Shown here: piece by piece, positions 45,286 to 57,393 of the stretch
How the letters are laid out: every line of letters begins with the position of its first letter
Position numbering within the stretch: position 1 is the first letter of the stretch
NCBI RefSeq assembly: GCF_018991925.1
Contig: NW_024753943.1
Span: 522,001-586,000, forward strand
Source of the DNA: Homarus americanus
Taxonomy: Eukaryota; Arthropoda; Malacostraca; Decapoda; Nephropidae
DNA: 64,000 nt
Reading direction: 5' to 3'
Translations under genes and position numbers: made by a program
Notes under the pieces: model-generated
The model's input: the letters and a program-made list of their open reading frames with translations, nothing else
Databases searched by the model: none
Told to the model about the DNA's origin: nothing

Positions 45286-45528
45286 AGTGGTGGGTTGTGA
45301 TGGTAGCTAAGACGGGATTGGTCGAGTTGTGGGCTGTGATGGTAGCTAAGACGGGATTGGTCGAGTTGTGGGCTGTGATGGTAGCTAAGACGGGATTGGT
45401 CATGTGGTGGGTTGTGATGGTAGCTAAGACGGGATTGGTCGAGTTGTGGGATGTGATGGTAGCTAAGACGGGATTGGTCATGTGGTGGGCTATGATGGTA
45501 GCTAAGACGGGATTGGTCGAATCTCTGT
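45286..45528. repeat. 39-bp minisatellite, six copies
   Basis: Unit joins GTGATGGTAGCTAAGACGGG and ATTGGTCGAGTTGTGGGCT, with a CATGTGGTGGG subtype at alternate positions. Thirteen codons per unit keep both strands open. Confidence 0.96.
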
Positions 45529-46477
45529 TTGAAATCGCCGTGTGAGAGATACTTATATGTGTGAGGTATTGTTTGTGAGGTTTTCTTGTTGACGTTATCG
45601 CTGTGTTCAAGGCCCGGGCCAGACCTCTAGACCGAGTTAGAGCGGTATACTAGCGGTATATTTTCGGTGTTCAATATTGTACTTCTCATTAATTATCCAT
45701 CTATTCGCTCAATTCTGGTCACGGTGGCTGGGTGTTTATCCTACGAGGCTGGCAGACCACTGATAGACCACAGCCTTATGTGTAGCTCTCCCGTCCACCA
45801 CAAAATCAAACACTAACTCCCATCAACAACTGCCGCTGTAGTTAATCTAATTCTGTTCACTCGACGCTTCACTTCCATTATATTATAGTCTTTGTAAGTT
45901 CAAAGTCCCAGACAGACAGGCAGACAGGCAGAGATATGAACACAGACTGGCTTGTAAGCGCCAACTTAGTCTTAGGGGAATAACTGGAAAATGGCGGTGC
46001 GGTCTACAGCTGCCAGTCAGGTCAGAATTTAAGACAACTTCATGACAATTTGGTCTAATTGTGAGCAATTTGGATATTTTTCTTTTACCCTCCGACAATT
46101 TTAATCGTTGCTGGCGAGCGGGAAGCTGACGTGAGGTCACTGACTGCCTGGTGCTGTGATCACTGCCTCCTAACCACTCTCTTCTCAACACATCGTTCAT
46201 TAGGTACAGTGCTTCAGTAGTATACACCTTTTACAAGCAAAATATGCAATGGAGTTCAACCTTTCTCCCATCACCTAACTGAATTACATTTTTTCCACCT
46301 GTCCGACCCTCAAGCTCCAGGTGGCGCTGCCGGGCGTATGACCAACTCGGCACTAAATACGTTAAATCTTTTGCACTTATTTATGGGTTAGCTCAGGGCT
46401 TAACAGTTGACATGACATTGAGATTTGGGCTCACGGATATTCTATAATCATCATCGTACACAATGATAAAGACAAAA
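45529..46477. other. Unique DNA, no gene recognised
   Basis: About 950 bp of ordinary sequence. A minus-strand frame of 114 codons (45883-46227) is of mixed composition but has no recognisable domain or splice support. Confidence 0.5.
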
Positions 46478-46512
46478 ACCCGATCCGATCCGACCCGATC
46501 CGATCCGACCCC
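46478..46512. repeat. (CCGAT)n pentamer array
   Basis: CCGATCCGATCCGACC twice, as ATCCG pentamers. Confidence 0.93.
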
Positions 46513-46838
46513 CTATACACACTCAGAGTACCGTGAGGGTCAGCCAGTCGTAGATATTTGAGGTGGGTTAGCAGCGGGGCTCTAGCAGAATCCACTCAGA
46601 TGGGGGCAAGACGAGCGCTGTTTGGTCCTTACTTACCGTGACGTCAGTAAGGATCCTTCCCACTACGACCACCTTACCAAAACCTAATGTAATTTAATGC
46701 TACTAGAATATAAACCCAAACTAAACTAATATCATATAATTATCCTAACTTTATCAATCTTAATAATAAAACTAACCTAACCCCATTTAAATATCCTAAT
46801 CAAAACTAAAAAAAGACCCACTAAAAATATACACTCAA

Positions 46839-47005
46839 TGACGTCACCTTCAACAAGAACCAATCAGCACACTATATGCCCCCACAATCAATGACATCAC
46901 CATCAACTAACCAACACACGGTGTACCCACAATCGATGACGTCACCATTCCGCATGCACTAATCAACACACAGTATACCTACAATCGATGACGTCAACAT
47001 CAACA
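46839..47005. repeat. About 55-75 bp repeat with TGACGTCA
   Basis: CAATGACGTCACC, CAATGACATCACCATCAAC, CGATGACGTCACCATT and CGATGACGTCAACATC, each followed by CCAATC/ACTAATCAACACAC-like words. Perfect TGACGTCA octamers at 46839, 46937 and 46989, with another at 46639 just upstream. Confidence 0.85.
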
Positions 47006-47130
47006 CCAACCACTCAAGGCGCAGTATGCCCACAATATAGGCGTGTCTCACTAGTAAAACGTAATGGACCACCTGTGAGGGACCACCCACCGCCCCTGGT
47101 CAGTGCCGTCCAACAGTCGTCTGGGCGCAG

Positions 47131-47206
47131 CTTACGTGCGCTGATCGCTAAACTGCTGCTCATACCCGCTAACAGCTTCATCCCGCTGCGGTGGACGGTG
47201 ATCGGG
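47131..47206 (+). other. Candidate exon D, unidentified
   Basis: A G+C-rich open segment after GTCTGGGCGCAG that ends at ATCGGG/GTATGTGAG, an excellent donor. Reading: LRALIAKLLLIPANSF then IPLRWTVIG, a hydrophobic-basic peptide of mixed composition. The same frame is open upstream to before 46988, so the exon start is uncertain. Its phase does not join candidate C directly. No family recognised. Confidence 0.22.
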
Positions 47207-47269
47207 GTATGTGAGCCGCGTACTGACGACTAGGGTGGCGGTCTCCATCACAATACTCCCTGCGGCCCC

Positions 47270-47645
47270 TCCTTTATGATGCCCTGGGTGTAAGGCAGGT
47301 GTGGGGAGGGGTTAGGAGTGATGGGGAGGGTAGGAGTGGTGGGGAGGGGTAGGAGTGGTGGGGAGGGGTAGAAGTGGTGGGGAAGGGGCTAGGGGTGGTG
47401 GGGAAGGGCCAGGGGTGGTGGGGAAGGGCTAGGGTGGTGGGGAAGGGCCAGGGGTGGTGGGGAGGGGTTCGGGATGGTGGGGAGGGGTTAGGGGTGGTGG
47501 GGAGGGATTAGGGTGGTGGGGTGGGGGTAGGGGTGGTGGGAGGGGGTTAGGGGTGGCGGGAGGGGGTTAGGGTATGGGAGGGGTTAGGATGGTGGGGAGG
47601 GGTTAGGGGTGGTGGGGAGGGGAAGGGGATGGTGGGGAGGGAGGG
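47270..47645. repeat. 19-bp G-rich minisatellite, about 18 copies
   Basis: Unit is GGTTAGGGGTGGTGGGGAG with GGCCAGGGG and AGGAGTGG variants. Four G-runs per unit make G-quadruplex formation likely on the plus strand. Confidence 0.94.
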
Positions 47646-47818
47646 AGTAGAATTGTAGTAAGAAGGAAAACGACATAAGGGAGAAAGGGAGGGAGTGAAG
47701 GAGAAGAGAAACCATAGAAACAGATAAAAAAAACACCGATAAACACACACACACGGAATTAACACAAAACGATAATAACCTAAAAGTCGTAAATAAAATC
47801 GACTCCGTAAACACACAC

Positions 47819-47932
47819 ATTTAGTAATAGCAACACACACACTTAGTAATAGCAACACACACACTTAGTAATAGCAACACACACACACTCTTAGTAATAG
47901 CAACACACACACACACTTAGTAATAGCAACAG
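47819..47932. repeat. 22-26 bp minisatellite, five copies
   Basis: ACTTAGTAATAGCAACACAC with 4-9 further AC units per copy, a minisatellite containing an expanding (AC)n. Confidence 0.94.
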
Positions 47933-49077
47933 CGGCCTATGTTAATCACGTTCAGTAGTAATCTAGACTCAGAAACAGACGGTGGTGGTGGTGAGGGAAC
48001 AATGTAAACAACTGGTCGCCCTCACCTGGTAACTCGTGACCGTCCGTGGGTATGAGACGTTGTTCAGGTATGAAACGCCGCTCAGGACAAAATCCCCCAA
48101 ACTATTAATGCGATAATTGCTGTAAAACTTTATGTGTTGATATATTATTAATTTAAGAATGAATTAAACGTTTATGGAAAAATTTTCAAACGTTGATGCC
48201 AGCTTTTACATGTCAGGACCGGAAGCGTCGAGTCTATTCAGTAAAACGTTTGTCTTTCCTCACTTAAAACGTCTGATAGTGGCGGCCGCTTGGTGTGGCG
48301 CGTCGTGTTCAGGATGAAAAAAATCATAAAAACAAAACCAGTAAATTTAAAATTCTTCCCCACCTTTTTTGATATTCAAGAAGTAAAACACAAGTTCTCC
48401 TCAATAGATCCCCCCCTCCCCCCTTAAAGCGGTTCACTCCAACAGGACGCCATTGGTGACGATCACTGTACCGTCTCTTGTTCTTTACTTCCAAACAAAA
48501 TCTAATAAATATAAATTCCCAACAAAATCTTCATCTCATTTGCCCTTAAATAAGTGAAATCTATCAAATTACCTCACCTGGGTTATGTTAATTCCAATAT
48601 TCGACCATCAGTGTAGCTGTAGTTTCACATAATGTACCGGAACAGCTCCACTAGAGGTTCGATCCACCAAACCACTGCCCGGTCGTCTCCCCAGTGAATA
48701 CTCCACTGTTGTGTATCTCTTCACTTATTCGTGTCATAATGGCCAATACGTGGGTATAACTTTACATCCACTACAAGTAATGATTTCTTTCTGAACGTTT
48801 GGGTACATCGACACATACCGCTTTGGTCTTGACGAAACTGTTGACACCATTACTCACTACAGAAGGACGAACACACACATTCTCTGGCGTCTGTGAGTCA
48901 ACTGTCCCTCTGCCTCCACCACCAGGTTCGACCTTAATCATTGAGTGAATCGTGGTTCAGTGAGAGGATGAAACCGAAGCTCCAAAACACTTGTGTCCCA
49001 GTAACTATCTTTATCGTGGTTTATTGTTTTTTTATTCTCTTTAAGCAATTCTATTTTCATGTAACCAAGTTTATTGT

Positions 49078-49080
<3 letters not shown>
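47933..49080. other. Unique DNA, no gene recognised
   Basis: About 1.1 kb of ordinary sequence. A GGTTCGATCC word at 48656-48665 matches a polymerase III B-box but lacks a foldable tRNA head upstream. Confidence 0.5.

Positions 49081-49134
<54 letters not shown>
49081..49134. repeat. (GA)n microsatellite
   Basis: About 27 GA units. Confidence 0.97.
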
Positions 49135-49137
<3 letters not shown>

Positions 49138-49249
49138 CCCGACGCAAACAAAGGAACGTGGACGACTCGAGACCTGCACAATAATCCTCTTGTCACTTCA
49201 GTCCCGACTAAACCAGCCTCAGTTTTACGGGTCGGGTAATGTCGGGGGA

Positions 49250-49463
49250 CGGGAACCAGGGAGGAGGAGGAGGAAGAGGAGGAAATTTGGGGTCGAAGAG
49301 AGATGGGGTTGGGGGGATGGGGAGGAGAGAGAGACACAGAGTACTCAAAGTTGGGAGGGAAGGGAGGGAGGGAGGGAAGAAGGAAGAAGGGGGGCAGTAT
49401 ACTGGACTTAGGGATGGGGGGTGGGGTGATGGAGGAGGGAGATTTAGGAATTTGAGGGAGAAT

Positions 49464-49501
<38 letters not shown>
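49250..49501. repeat. G/A-rich tract ending in (AC)n
   Basis: GGAGGAGGAGGAAGAGGAGG and GGGAGGG words to about 49460, then about 18 AC units at 49466-49501. Confidence 0.9.
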
Positions 49502-49503
<2 letters not shown>

Positions 49504-50049
49504 ACCTAGGCTAATATAGTCGTTTTGTAATAACATTTGAACAGTCTACAGCAGAGCACCACAGTGAACAGCTGGAGAATGACTATCACCACCCTATCAA
49601 CAGTACCACCATCTCCTCAGACACAAGAGGAGAGGTCACCCATCAAAACCAGGATACTGACCTTGACCTCTGACCCTGAGTATGAGCCACTTGTGATAGT
49701 TGATAAAGGAGTATTTAATATAACTCCAGCTTGAAGACATCACGTAACAAAAAACGAAAAACGAAAAAAAAAATTCATCTCAATTGTCGGGGCATAAAAG
49801 TGTTAGACAGATACATTATTTTGTTTGGTAATTTTATCAGAAGCAACAATAGAAAGATCGCTTTAAATACCTTTTATTTAATATAATAATAATCAGTTTA
49901 AGGTACAGTATACATAAGGTTCTGTCACCAAACACTAGGATGAATAAACTAACAAATTAACTACAGGTGTTAAACAGGTGATTTCTTTTTCTACTTGGTT
50001 ACGTTGTTGTTTGAAGGTTGGGTCTTAACATCAATTTATTGTGTTACAG
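49502..50049. other. Unique DNA
   Basis: A 65-codon plus frame at 49537-49734 (MTITTLSTVPPSPQTQ...) is unsupported. AT-rich afterwards. Confidence 0.5.
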
Positions 50050-50161
50050 GCGGCAGCTGTTTGTGGTCACTGATGAAAACTGGTCTTGTGAGAATCAACG
50101 TATAAAATGTGTATCATTGTACCAGTGGTTTCTGGTTCCTGTTACCTGGCGTGTGGTCAGG
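50050..50161 (+). other. Candidate exon E, unidentified
   Basis: A 112-base segment lies between ATTTATTGTGTTACAG and AGG/GTGAGTC, both close to metazoan splice consensus. One frame is open for 37 codons after a single leading base: RQLFVVTDENWSCENQRIKC then VSLYQWFLVPVTWRVVR. Two Cys and three Trp in 37 residues is unusual for random AT-rich DNA. The frame starts in phase 2 and ends in phase 0. No family is recognised. Because it lacks an ATG, it would be missed by start-codon-based frame searches. Confidence 0.25.
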
Positions 50162-50223
50162 GTGAGTCACTGTCTCTTTGTTTAATTTGTCCACCAATTT
50201 TCATGTCGGAAGTTTTAAACTGA

Positions 50224-50405
50224 CAACATTCCTCACTGTACTGACAACATTCCTCACTGTACTGACAACACTCCTCACTGTACTGACAACATTCCTCACT
50301 GTACTGACAACACTCCTCACTGTACTGACAACACTCCTCACTGTACTGGCAGCACTCCTCACTGTACTGACAACACTCCTCACTGTACTGACAGCACTCT
50401 TCAGT
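50224..50405. repeat. 21-bp minisatellite, about nine copies
   Basis: Unit is TGACAACATTCCTCACTGTA plus C, with CACTCCTC and GGCAGCACTCC variants. Seven codons per unit keep both strands open. Confidence 0.96.
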
Positions 50406-51240
50406 ATTAACAAGGGAGCTGGAACTCTCAGATGGTAACTCCTTAAAATTATCTTTCAACACATTTATAAAAACACTTCATTTCTTCTCAATGGCCCAAG
50501 TCTCTATATGTCTACTGTGTATCTCAATCCTTTAGAGAAATATTTTTGAGAACAAGATCAGAAATTTGAGAGAAATGCTTTATGGAAGTGGTGGTGAAGT
50601 GTGGTCATGACAGGCGACAAGGAAATGTTATTGCAAGGAAACCTTTTTCTATTTCCCGAGATACAGCTAACAAACCTTCAGTATTTTCCTCGTCTGTGAT
50701 GTGAAATATTTCTCACGTCTGTGTCTCTCTTGCACCGACTGGGGATTTTTTTTGTGTGTGTGTGTGTGTGTGTGTCCCAGATGAGATGATTGATCGAATC
50801 AACACGATTCCAACAGTGAATATCGCACGTACGAGTTGTAGTTGAGTTGTTTCTCCAGTTTTAGAGTGTGGAGTGAGTACAGGTCTAGGAGTGGAGGCAG
50901 GGCAAGTGTGAGGAGGAGGAGGAGGACCACTATCAACCTCGCCTCTCCTCCCTCACCCCACCTTTACCTCTCACCATATAATTAACGGGCTGCTTCCTTG
51001 CCCAAAGGGAGAGAGGATCTTCTATAAGACAAATGATAATACTGACAGGGAGGCTAAGGCATGGAGACAGACATACCGACAAAACAGACGGACGGAAAGA
51101 CGGATGGACAGACAGACAGAAGAATGGATAGAGCCCTAAATAATATATCTTAACCGGAAACAATAATATAGGACGGGTATTAAAGAGACTGCTATAGCGA
51201 CAGTCTGACGTAACAACACAACAGGAGGGAGCAGTAAGCC
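50406..51240. other. Unique DNA with short GT and ACAG runs
   Basis: Ten GT units at 50753-50775, a GGACAGACAGACAGA run near 51110. No gene is recognised. Confidence 0.5.
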
Positions 51241-51581
51241 TCTGGAGACTAAGAGAGGGAGAGGCGAGGTGGAATAATTCTCCCTCTATATGACAAGGGG
51301 GAGGGAGAAAGAGAGAGGGGGAAGAGCTAGGTGGAGGAGGAGGAGGAGGACGAAGGAAGAGTGAGGAAGGGGAGGAAGAGTGAGATGGGGGAGGGAGGAA
51401 AGTGAGGGAAGGGAGGAAGAATGAGGGAAGGGAGGGAGAGTGAGGGAAGGGAGGAAGAGTGAGGAGGGGGGAGGAAGAGTGAGGAGGAGGAGGAGGAGGA
51501 AGAGTGTGCAGGAGGAGGGAAGTTGAGTGAGGAGAAAGAAGAAGAAAGAGAAGGAAGGAAGGAGTAGGAGGATTACCCCAG

Positions 51582-51617
<36 letters not shown>
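51241..51617. repeat. Polypurine tract ending in (GA)n
   Basis: GGAGGAAGAGTGAGGAAGGG-type units with about 20-bp spacing at 51340-51500, and about 16 GA units at 51586-51617. Confidence 0.93.
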
Positions 51618-51618
<1 letters not shown>

Positions 51619-51957
51619 GAAAAAAATCAAGACCTAAAGAGGTTTTATATCAACACGAACAAAACACAAGTTAACGTCATCAAGAACACATATAATGACC
51701 ATCCAGTGTTGGCCACCATTAAGTGTATATCCCAGACAAACATACACATGAAGGTATATAATGCACATGCAAAAACAACCAACAAATACAACCATACTGT
51801 AAGTGAATGAATATTTTTGTTTTTGCTTCAACGCGGATGAATATAAATAATAAACTAGTACATAAACTAACCATTGTAAACAACATCATCATATGCCCCT
51901 CTGTGATGCCTTGTTATAACAGAACACCAGTAATGACGATAATATCCCTACAGCTAA
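51618..51957. other. Unique DNA
   Basis: Ordinary AT-rich sequence, no gene is seen. Confidence 0.5.
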
Positions 51958-51988
51958 ATAATAATAATAATAATAATAAATAATAGTA

Positions 51989-52042
<54 letters not shown>

Positions 52043-52049
52043 TTTATTA

Positions 52050-52084
<35 letters not shown>

Positions 52085-52125
52085 TGTATTATATTTATTA
52101 CTTTTATTATTATTATATATAAGAG
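51958..52125. repeat. (AAT/ATT)n, inverted halves
   Basis: AATAATAAT at 51958-51985 is followed by a long ATTATT run to about 52125, so the first part can pair with the second. Confidence 0.95.
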
Positions 52126-52880
52126 GTGATCCAAATATTTAGTTGTAAGAGCAAAAATACGAAAATACTGATGTTTAATAACAAGTTTACATAACAATTA
52201 AGATAGAGCACAGAGCATACAGTGACGACCCCTGCAGTACGCCACACAAGATAAAGGAAGCAAAACATCCCAAGTTTCGAGGAGCGAGGATGACTTCAGA
52301 AAATTAAATTCGTACGTAAATAAAGTCAAAATCAATGAAAAATTTGCCTTCAACCTATTATTTTTCACAGGTTTATAAGAAAAAAAAAGCAAAGTTGATG
52401 GAGGAAGAAGAGATCGGTGGGGGCAGAGGGTAGTGAGGGAGGGGAGGGTGAAGTGCTGTACCTTCCTCCCCGGTTGGATTATTTACTCACCACCTTCAGC
52501 GTGTGGCAGGTGAGCTCCCATGGGGGAACACCTCTCATACATAGGTCACACACACACAGCCTTCCCACCTCCGCGCCACCGAGCAAATAAGAAACGCTCT
52601 CGCTCCACCTCCCTCCCAACACTAGCTTGCAGAGTAACTTTTAAAAGATGCAACACACGCTCGGAATATCCCAAAATGGCCTCAGAAATCGGTAGTTAAT
52701 AATTTGAGGTGGTTGGGCTTGGAACACGAGTCACAGCCTGAATCGTGTAAACCCGACAAGTGTTGGTGGAGAGAAGTGGGAAATATTTCAACACTTGAGG
52801 ATTATGACTGCCAGAATGTTTCACCGATTTACACAGAATTAAGGAGCAATATTCTGGAGAAGGTTTATATTATACGACTT

Positions 52881-52881
<1 letters not shown>
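52126..52881. other. Unique DNA, no gene recognised
   Basis: A plus frame of 93 codons starting at 52704 reads through unique DNA and then into (TC)n. Its N-terminal half has no recognisable family. Confidence 0.45.

Positions 52882-52937
<56 letters not shown>
52882..52937. repeat. (TC)n microsatellite
   Basis: About 28 TC units. Confidence 0.97.
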
Positions 52938-52938
<1 letters not shown>

Positions 52939-53024
52939 AAACAAAATCTACCAAAAATGTTCTTAGTGAAGGAACTCGACCCTAGCAACATATTCTTATA
53001 CATGTTATATCAGCAATGTCTTCT

Positions 53025-53215
53025 TCCCCACTCACCACTCATCACCCCCCCCTCACCCCACCTCCACTCATCATCCCACTCACCACCACTCGCCACCACC
53101 ATCACCCCCACTCACCACTCTCATCACCCCTACCTCACCACCTCATCACCCCCCACTCATCACCCCCACTCACCACCATCACCCCCACTCACCACCACCG
53201 TCACTACTGCATACG
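53025..53215. repeat. CACTCATCACCCC minisatellite
   Basis: Degenerate CACTCACCACCATCACCCCC units of 16-22 bp. Confidence 0.9.
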
Positions 53216-53339
53216 TTACAGCTTTACTCAAACTTTTATAACGGGACGAGATGACGAGGGAGTATATTATAATAAAATTAATCTAACACAAACACTACTG
53301 GATAGAACATATACTTAACAAGTCCTTCTATAACCTGTT

Positions 53340-53625
53340 GTCTCTCCTCTCCTCCCCTCCTCTCCTCTCCCCTCCCCTCCCCTCCTCTCCTCTCCTCTCA
53401 CCTCCCATCCCCTCCTCTCCTCAATACCTAATACAATCCTTGACGTTATTGAAAGGTTGCTGAAAAATAATAACATCGACGCTGCCATAATTCGTACCTT
53501 GGAGGAGGAAGAGGAGGAAGATGAGGAGGAAGAGGAGAGGGAGGAAGAGGAGAGGGAGGAAGAGGAGAGGGAGGAAGAGGAGAGGGAGGAAGGAGGAGGA
53601 GGAAGGAGGAGGAGGAAGAATGCTC
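53340..53625. repeat. (TCTCC)n and (GAGGA)n tracts
   Basis: CTCCTCTCCCC repeats at 53340-53425 and GAGGAGAGGGAGGAA repeats at 53500-53610. The two tracts are roughly complementary. Confidence 0.9.
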
Positions 53626-54780
<1,155 letters not shown>

Positions 54781-54880
54781 ATGAGGACGGTGTGAGGCGA
54801 GAGGGAGGAGAGAGGGAACTAAGAGGTGTGAGGACGGTGTGAGGCGAGAGGGAGGAGAGAGGGAACTAAGAGGTGTGAGG
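54781..54880. repeat. 46-bp direct repeat, two full copies
   Basis: TGAGGACGGTGTGAGGCGAG and GGAGGAGAGAGGGAACTAAG occur together twice with a 46-bp period. A third, more diverged partial copy lies upstream. Confidence 0.92.
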
Positions 54881-55099
54881 GCTGTTTGTAGACCAAGTTG
54901 TTGAGGGGAGTGTTTACTTGGACATAGTTTCGTGGGGTCCTCCACCAAGACACCTTCATGGCCTTTTGATCAATCAGGTTAAGGGAGGGAAGCGGTCTCA
55001 ACTTATACACCTGGGCAAGTGGGCACCCAACTCTAGCGTCACCTCATAACAAATTACATTTCACCTAACCTTTCAAATCACCTGAAAATAAGACACCCT

Positions 55100-55180
55100 A
55101 GCTTATTTCACCTAATCCCTGTCTCCTCCCCCAGTCAACCTGTTAGGGTTAAGGTGTTTAATCACCAGGTGAAATAAGCT
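55100..55180. repeat. Inverted repeat AGCTTATTTCACCT / AGGTGAAATAAGCT
   Basis: A perfect 14-bp inverted repeat at 55100-55113 and 55167-55180, extended outward imperfectly (GACACCC against GGGACGTC). A related direct copy, AAGGTGGAATAAACTGGGG, is at about 55491. Confidence 0.88.
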
Positions 55181-55375
55181 GGGACGTCTAATCCATCGGT
55201 CAATATTCCTGTCGTAAGTCCCGGATGTTAGCGAGCTTCTCTGTAATCATGGAACCGCTATATTTTTCATTAGTTTTCGTTGAAATTTTTCCATAGAATT
55301 TCGCTCAAGGTTGGAATTTATATCATAAATATGTTAAAGATTACTTGTTTTATATTTTATTTATTTCTATTGGTT

Positions 55376-55460
55376 AGGTTAGGTTAGGTCAGGTCAAGTC
55401 AGGTCAAGTCAAGTTAGGATACATTACATTAGGTTAGGTTAGGAAAGATTCGATCACGTT
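55376..55460. repeat. TTAGG/CAGGT-rich degenerate telomere-like sequence
   Basis: GGTTAGGTTAGGTTAGGTCAGGTC then AAGTCAGGTCAAGTC and GGTTAGGTTAGG. Confidence 0.8.
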
Positions 55461-55715
55461 AGGTTAGATTAACACTTGGGTGATCAATCTTAAGGTGGAA
55501 TAAACTGGGGTGTTTATTCTTCAGGTAACCATTTTATTTTGTCTTATTTAGTCTTTACCTCAACTAATTTCACCAAGTTTACCATAATATTGTTACCGTT
55601 CAGTCGTGATAATTCAGCGTATTGGAACCACGTCACCGCCTTTATTTGTTTATTTATTAGTAGCCATGTCCGAGCGCCCGAGTACCTGTGTATGAATTAA
55701 TCAACACGGCCTGAT
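55461..55715. other. Unique DNA
   Basis: No gene is seen. Contains the third copy of the inverted-repeat motif noted at 55100. Confidence 0.5.
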
Positions 55716-55888
55716 ATGTACACCTGTGGGCACTATGTACACCTGTGGGCACCATGTACACCCGTGGGCATTATGTACACCTGTGGGCATTATGTACACC
55801 TGTGGGCACTATGTACACCTGTGGGCACTACGTACACCTGTGGGCACTATGTACACCTGTGGGCACTATGTATACCTGTGGGCACTAT
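55716..55888. repeat. 19-bp minisatellite, nine copies
   Basis: Unit is ATGTACACCTGTGGGCACT with ACCATG, ATTATG and ACTACG junction variants. Each unit contains the E-box CACCTG. Confidence 0.96.
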
Positions 55889-56084
55889 GATCTCTCTCCT
55901 CGACCATTTTCTAAGTTTTAGGATCATCATCAATCACTCAATCAGTCATTAATACCTGTAAACAGACCCATTAGGCACTTAATTAATCAGACTGTCCAGG
56001 TGTGTTCTAATGGGAGGGAGTCTTCCTTAGCACCGAGATGGCCAACGTTCCTTCACAACAACATATACACAATTGGGATTCGAG

Positions 56085-56106
56085 TCTGTCTGTCTGTGTC
56101 TGTCTG

Positions 56107-56138
<32 letters not shown>

Positions 56139-56206
56139 CCTTATGGTCCAACTTCTTCTTTGTCTATACACTAATTTATCAACTTCAGTTCTCTTTACAG
56201 TAACGA

Positions 56207-56258
<52 letters not shown>
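56085..56258. repeat. (TGTC)n and (TC)n
   Basis: TGTC units with TGTGTC variants at 56085-56138, and about 24 TC units at 56211-56258. Confidence 0.95.
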
Positions 56259-56260
<2 letters not shown>

Positions 56261-56329
56261 ACACTAAAAAGCTCTTTGAATCTTATCATTGCATTCACAC
56301 CTCTAGACACAAGTTACAACGGCGTATAT

Positions 56330-56545
56330 CACCTCACAACACACTTCACAACACACCTCACAACACACCTCACAACATCCCTCACATCCCAGTCTCACAA
56401 TAAATCTTACACCTCACATCCCACATCAGACATACACATCCCACACACCTCACACTTAATTTTACACTTCACCTCAGACCCCAACACACCTCACCTCACC
56501 TCATATCACAGCACATCACACCATATCACAACCCCCCAAACACTC
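56330..56545. repeat. CACCTCACAACACAC degenerate repeat
   Basis: CACAACACACCTCACAAC units to about 56380, then looser CACACCTCACCTCA words. Confidence 0.85.
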
Positions 56546-56577
56546 TCCAACCTCACTACACCCCATTCCGTGTGGGA

Positions 56578-57352
56578 GGTGGGGGGGGTTGGAAAGTGTG
56601 TGAGGTGGAGGGGGAGAGGTGGGGTGGAGGTGAGGGGAGTGGGGGAGGTGTGTGTGTGGAGGGGGGAGGTGTGGAGGGGGAGAGGTAGTGGGAGGTGTGG
56701 AGGGGAGGGGAGGTGTGTGTGTGGAGGGGGAGGTGTGTGTGTGTGGAGGGGGAGGTGTGTGTGTGGAGGGGAGGGGAGGTGTGTGGTGGAGGGGAGTGGG
56801 TTAGTGGAGGTGTGTGTGTGTGGAGGGGGGAGAGGGGTAGTGGAGGTGTGTGCGTGGAGGAGGGGGAGGGGAGGTGTGTGGTGGAGGGGGAGGGGTAGTG
56901 GAGGTGTGTGGTGGAGGGGGTAGTGGAGGTGTGTGTGTGGAGGAGGGGAGGGGGAGGTGTGTGGTGGAGGGGGGAGGGGTAGTGGGAGGTGTGTGGTGGA
57001 CGGGGGTAGTGGGAGGTGTGTGTGGTGGAGGGGAGGGGGGAGGTGTGTGGTGCAGGAGGGGTAGTGGGAGGTGTGTGTGGTGGAGGGGGGAGGGGGGGAG
57101 GTGGGGTGGGTGGGAGGGGAGGTGGAGGTGTGTGGTGCAGGGGAGGGGTAGTGGGAGGTGTGTGTGGTGGAGGGGGGAGGGGGGGAGGTGTGGAGGGAGG
57201 GGTAGTGGAGGTGTGTGGTGGAGGAGGAGGGGTAGAGGTGGTGGAGAGGGGGAGGGGGGAGGTGTGGTGGAGGGGAGGGGAGGGGAGGTGTGGTGGTGGA
57301 GGGGGAGGGGTAGTGGGAAGTGTGTGTGGTGGAGGGGGGGGGAGGGGGGAGG
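56578..57352. repeat. G-rich minisatellite of about 770 bp
   Basis: Units of GGAGGTGTGTGGTGGAGGGG plus GAGGGGTAGTG, 20-36 bp with variable G-runs. Frames of up to 315 codons on both strands are artefacts. The density of G-runs makes it the strongest G-quadruplex candidate here. Confidence 0.95.
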
Positions 57353-57393
57353 TTGCAATGGGATCATGAGAGGAATACTGTGTTGAGGAAGAG

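Noticed and set aside
45883..46227. Minus-strand open frame of 114 codons in unique DNA
   Set aside because: No recognisable domain. The C-terminal part runs into a CAGACAGGCAGAC-type simple repeat. Length is within chance expectation for this base composition.
46589..46646. Possible plus-strand exon (NPLRWGQDERCLVLTYRDV) ending at GTAAGG
   Set aside because: The minus strand carries an equally good donor (ACG/GTAAGTAAG) at the same spot, so direction is ambiguous, and the acceptor lacks a pyrimidine tract.
48600..48667. Possible second tRNA-like or SINE head (B-box word GGTTCGATCC at 48656)
   Set aside because: No A-box or tRNA fold could be drawn upstream, and no simple-repeat tail follows. 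A single 10-base match is not enough.
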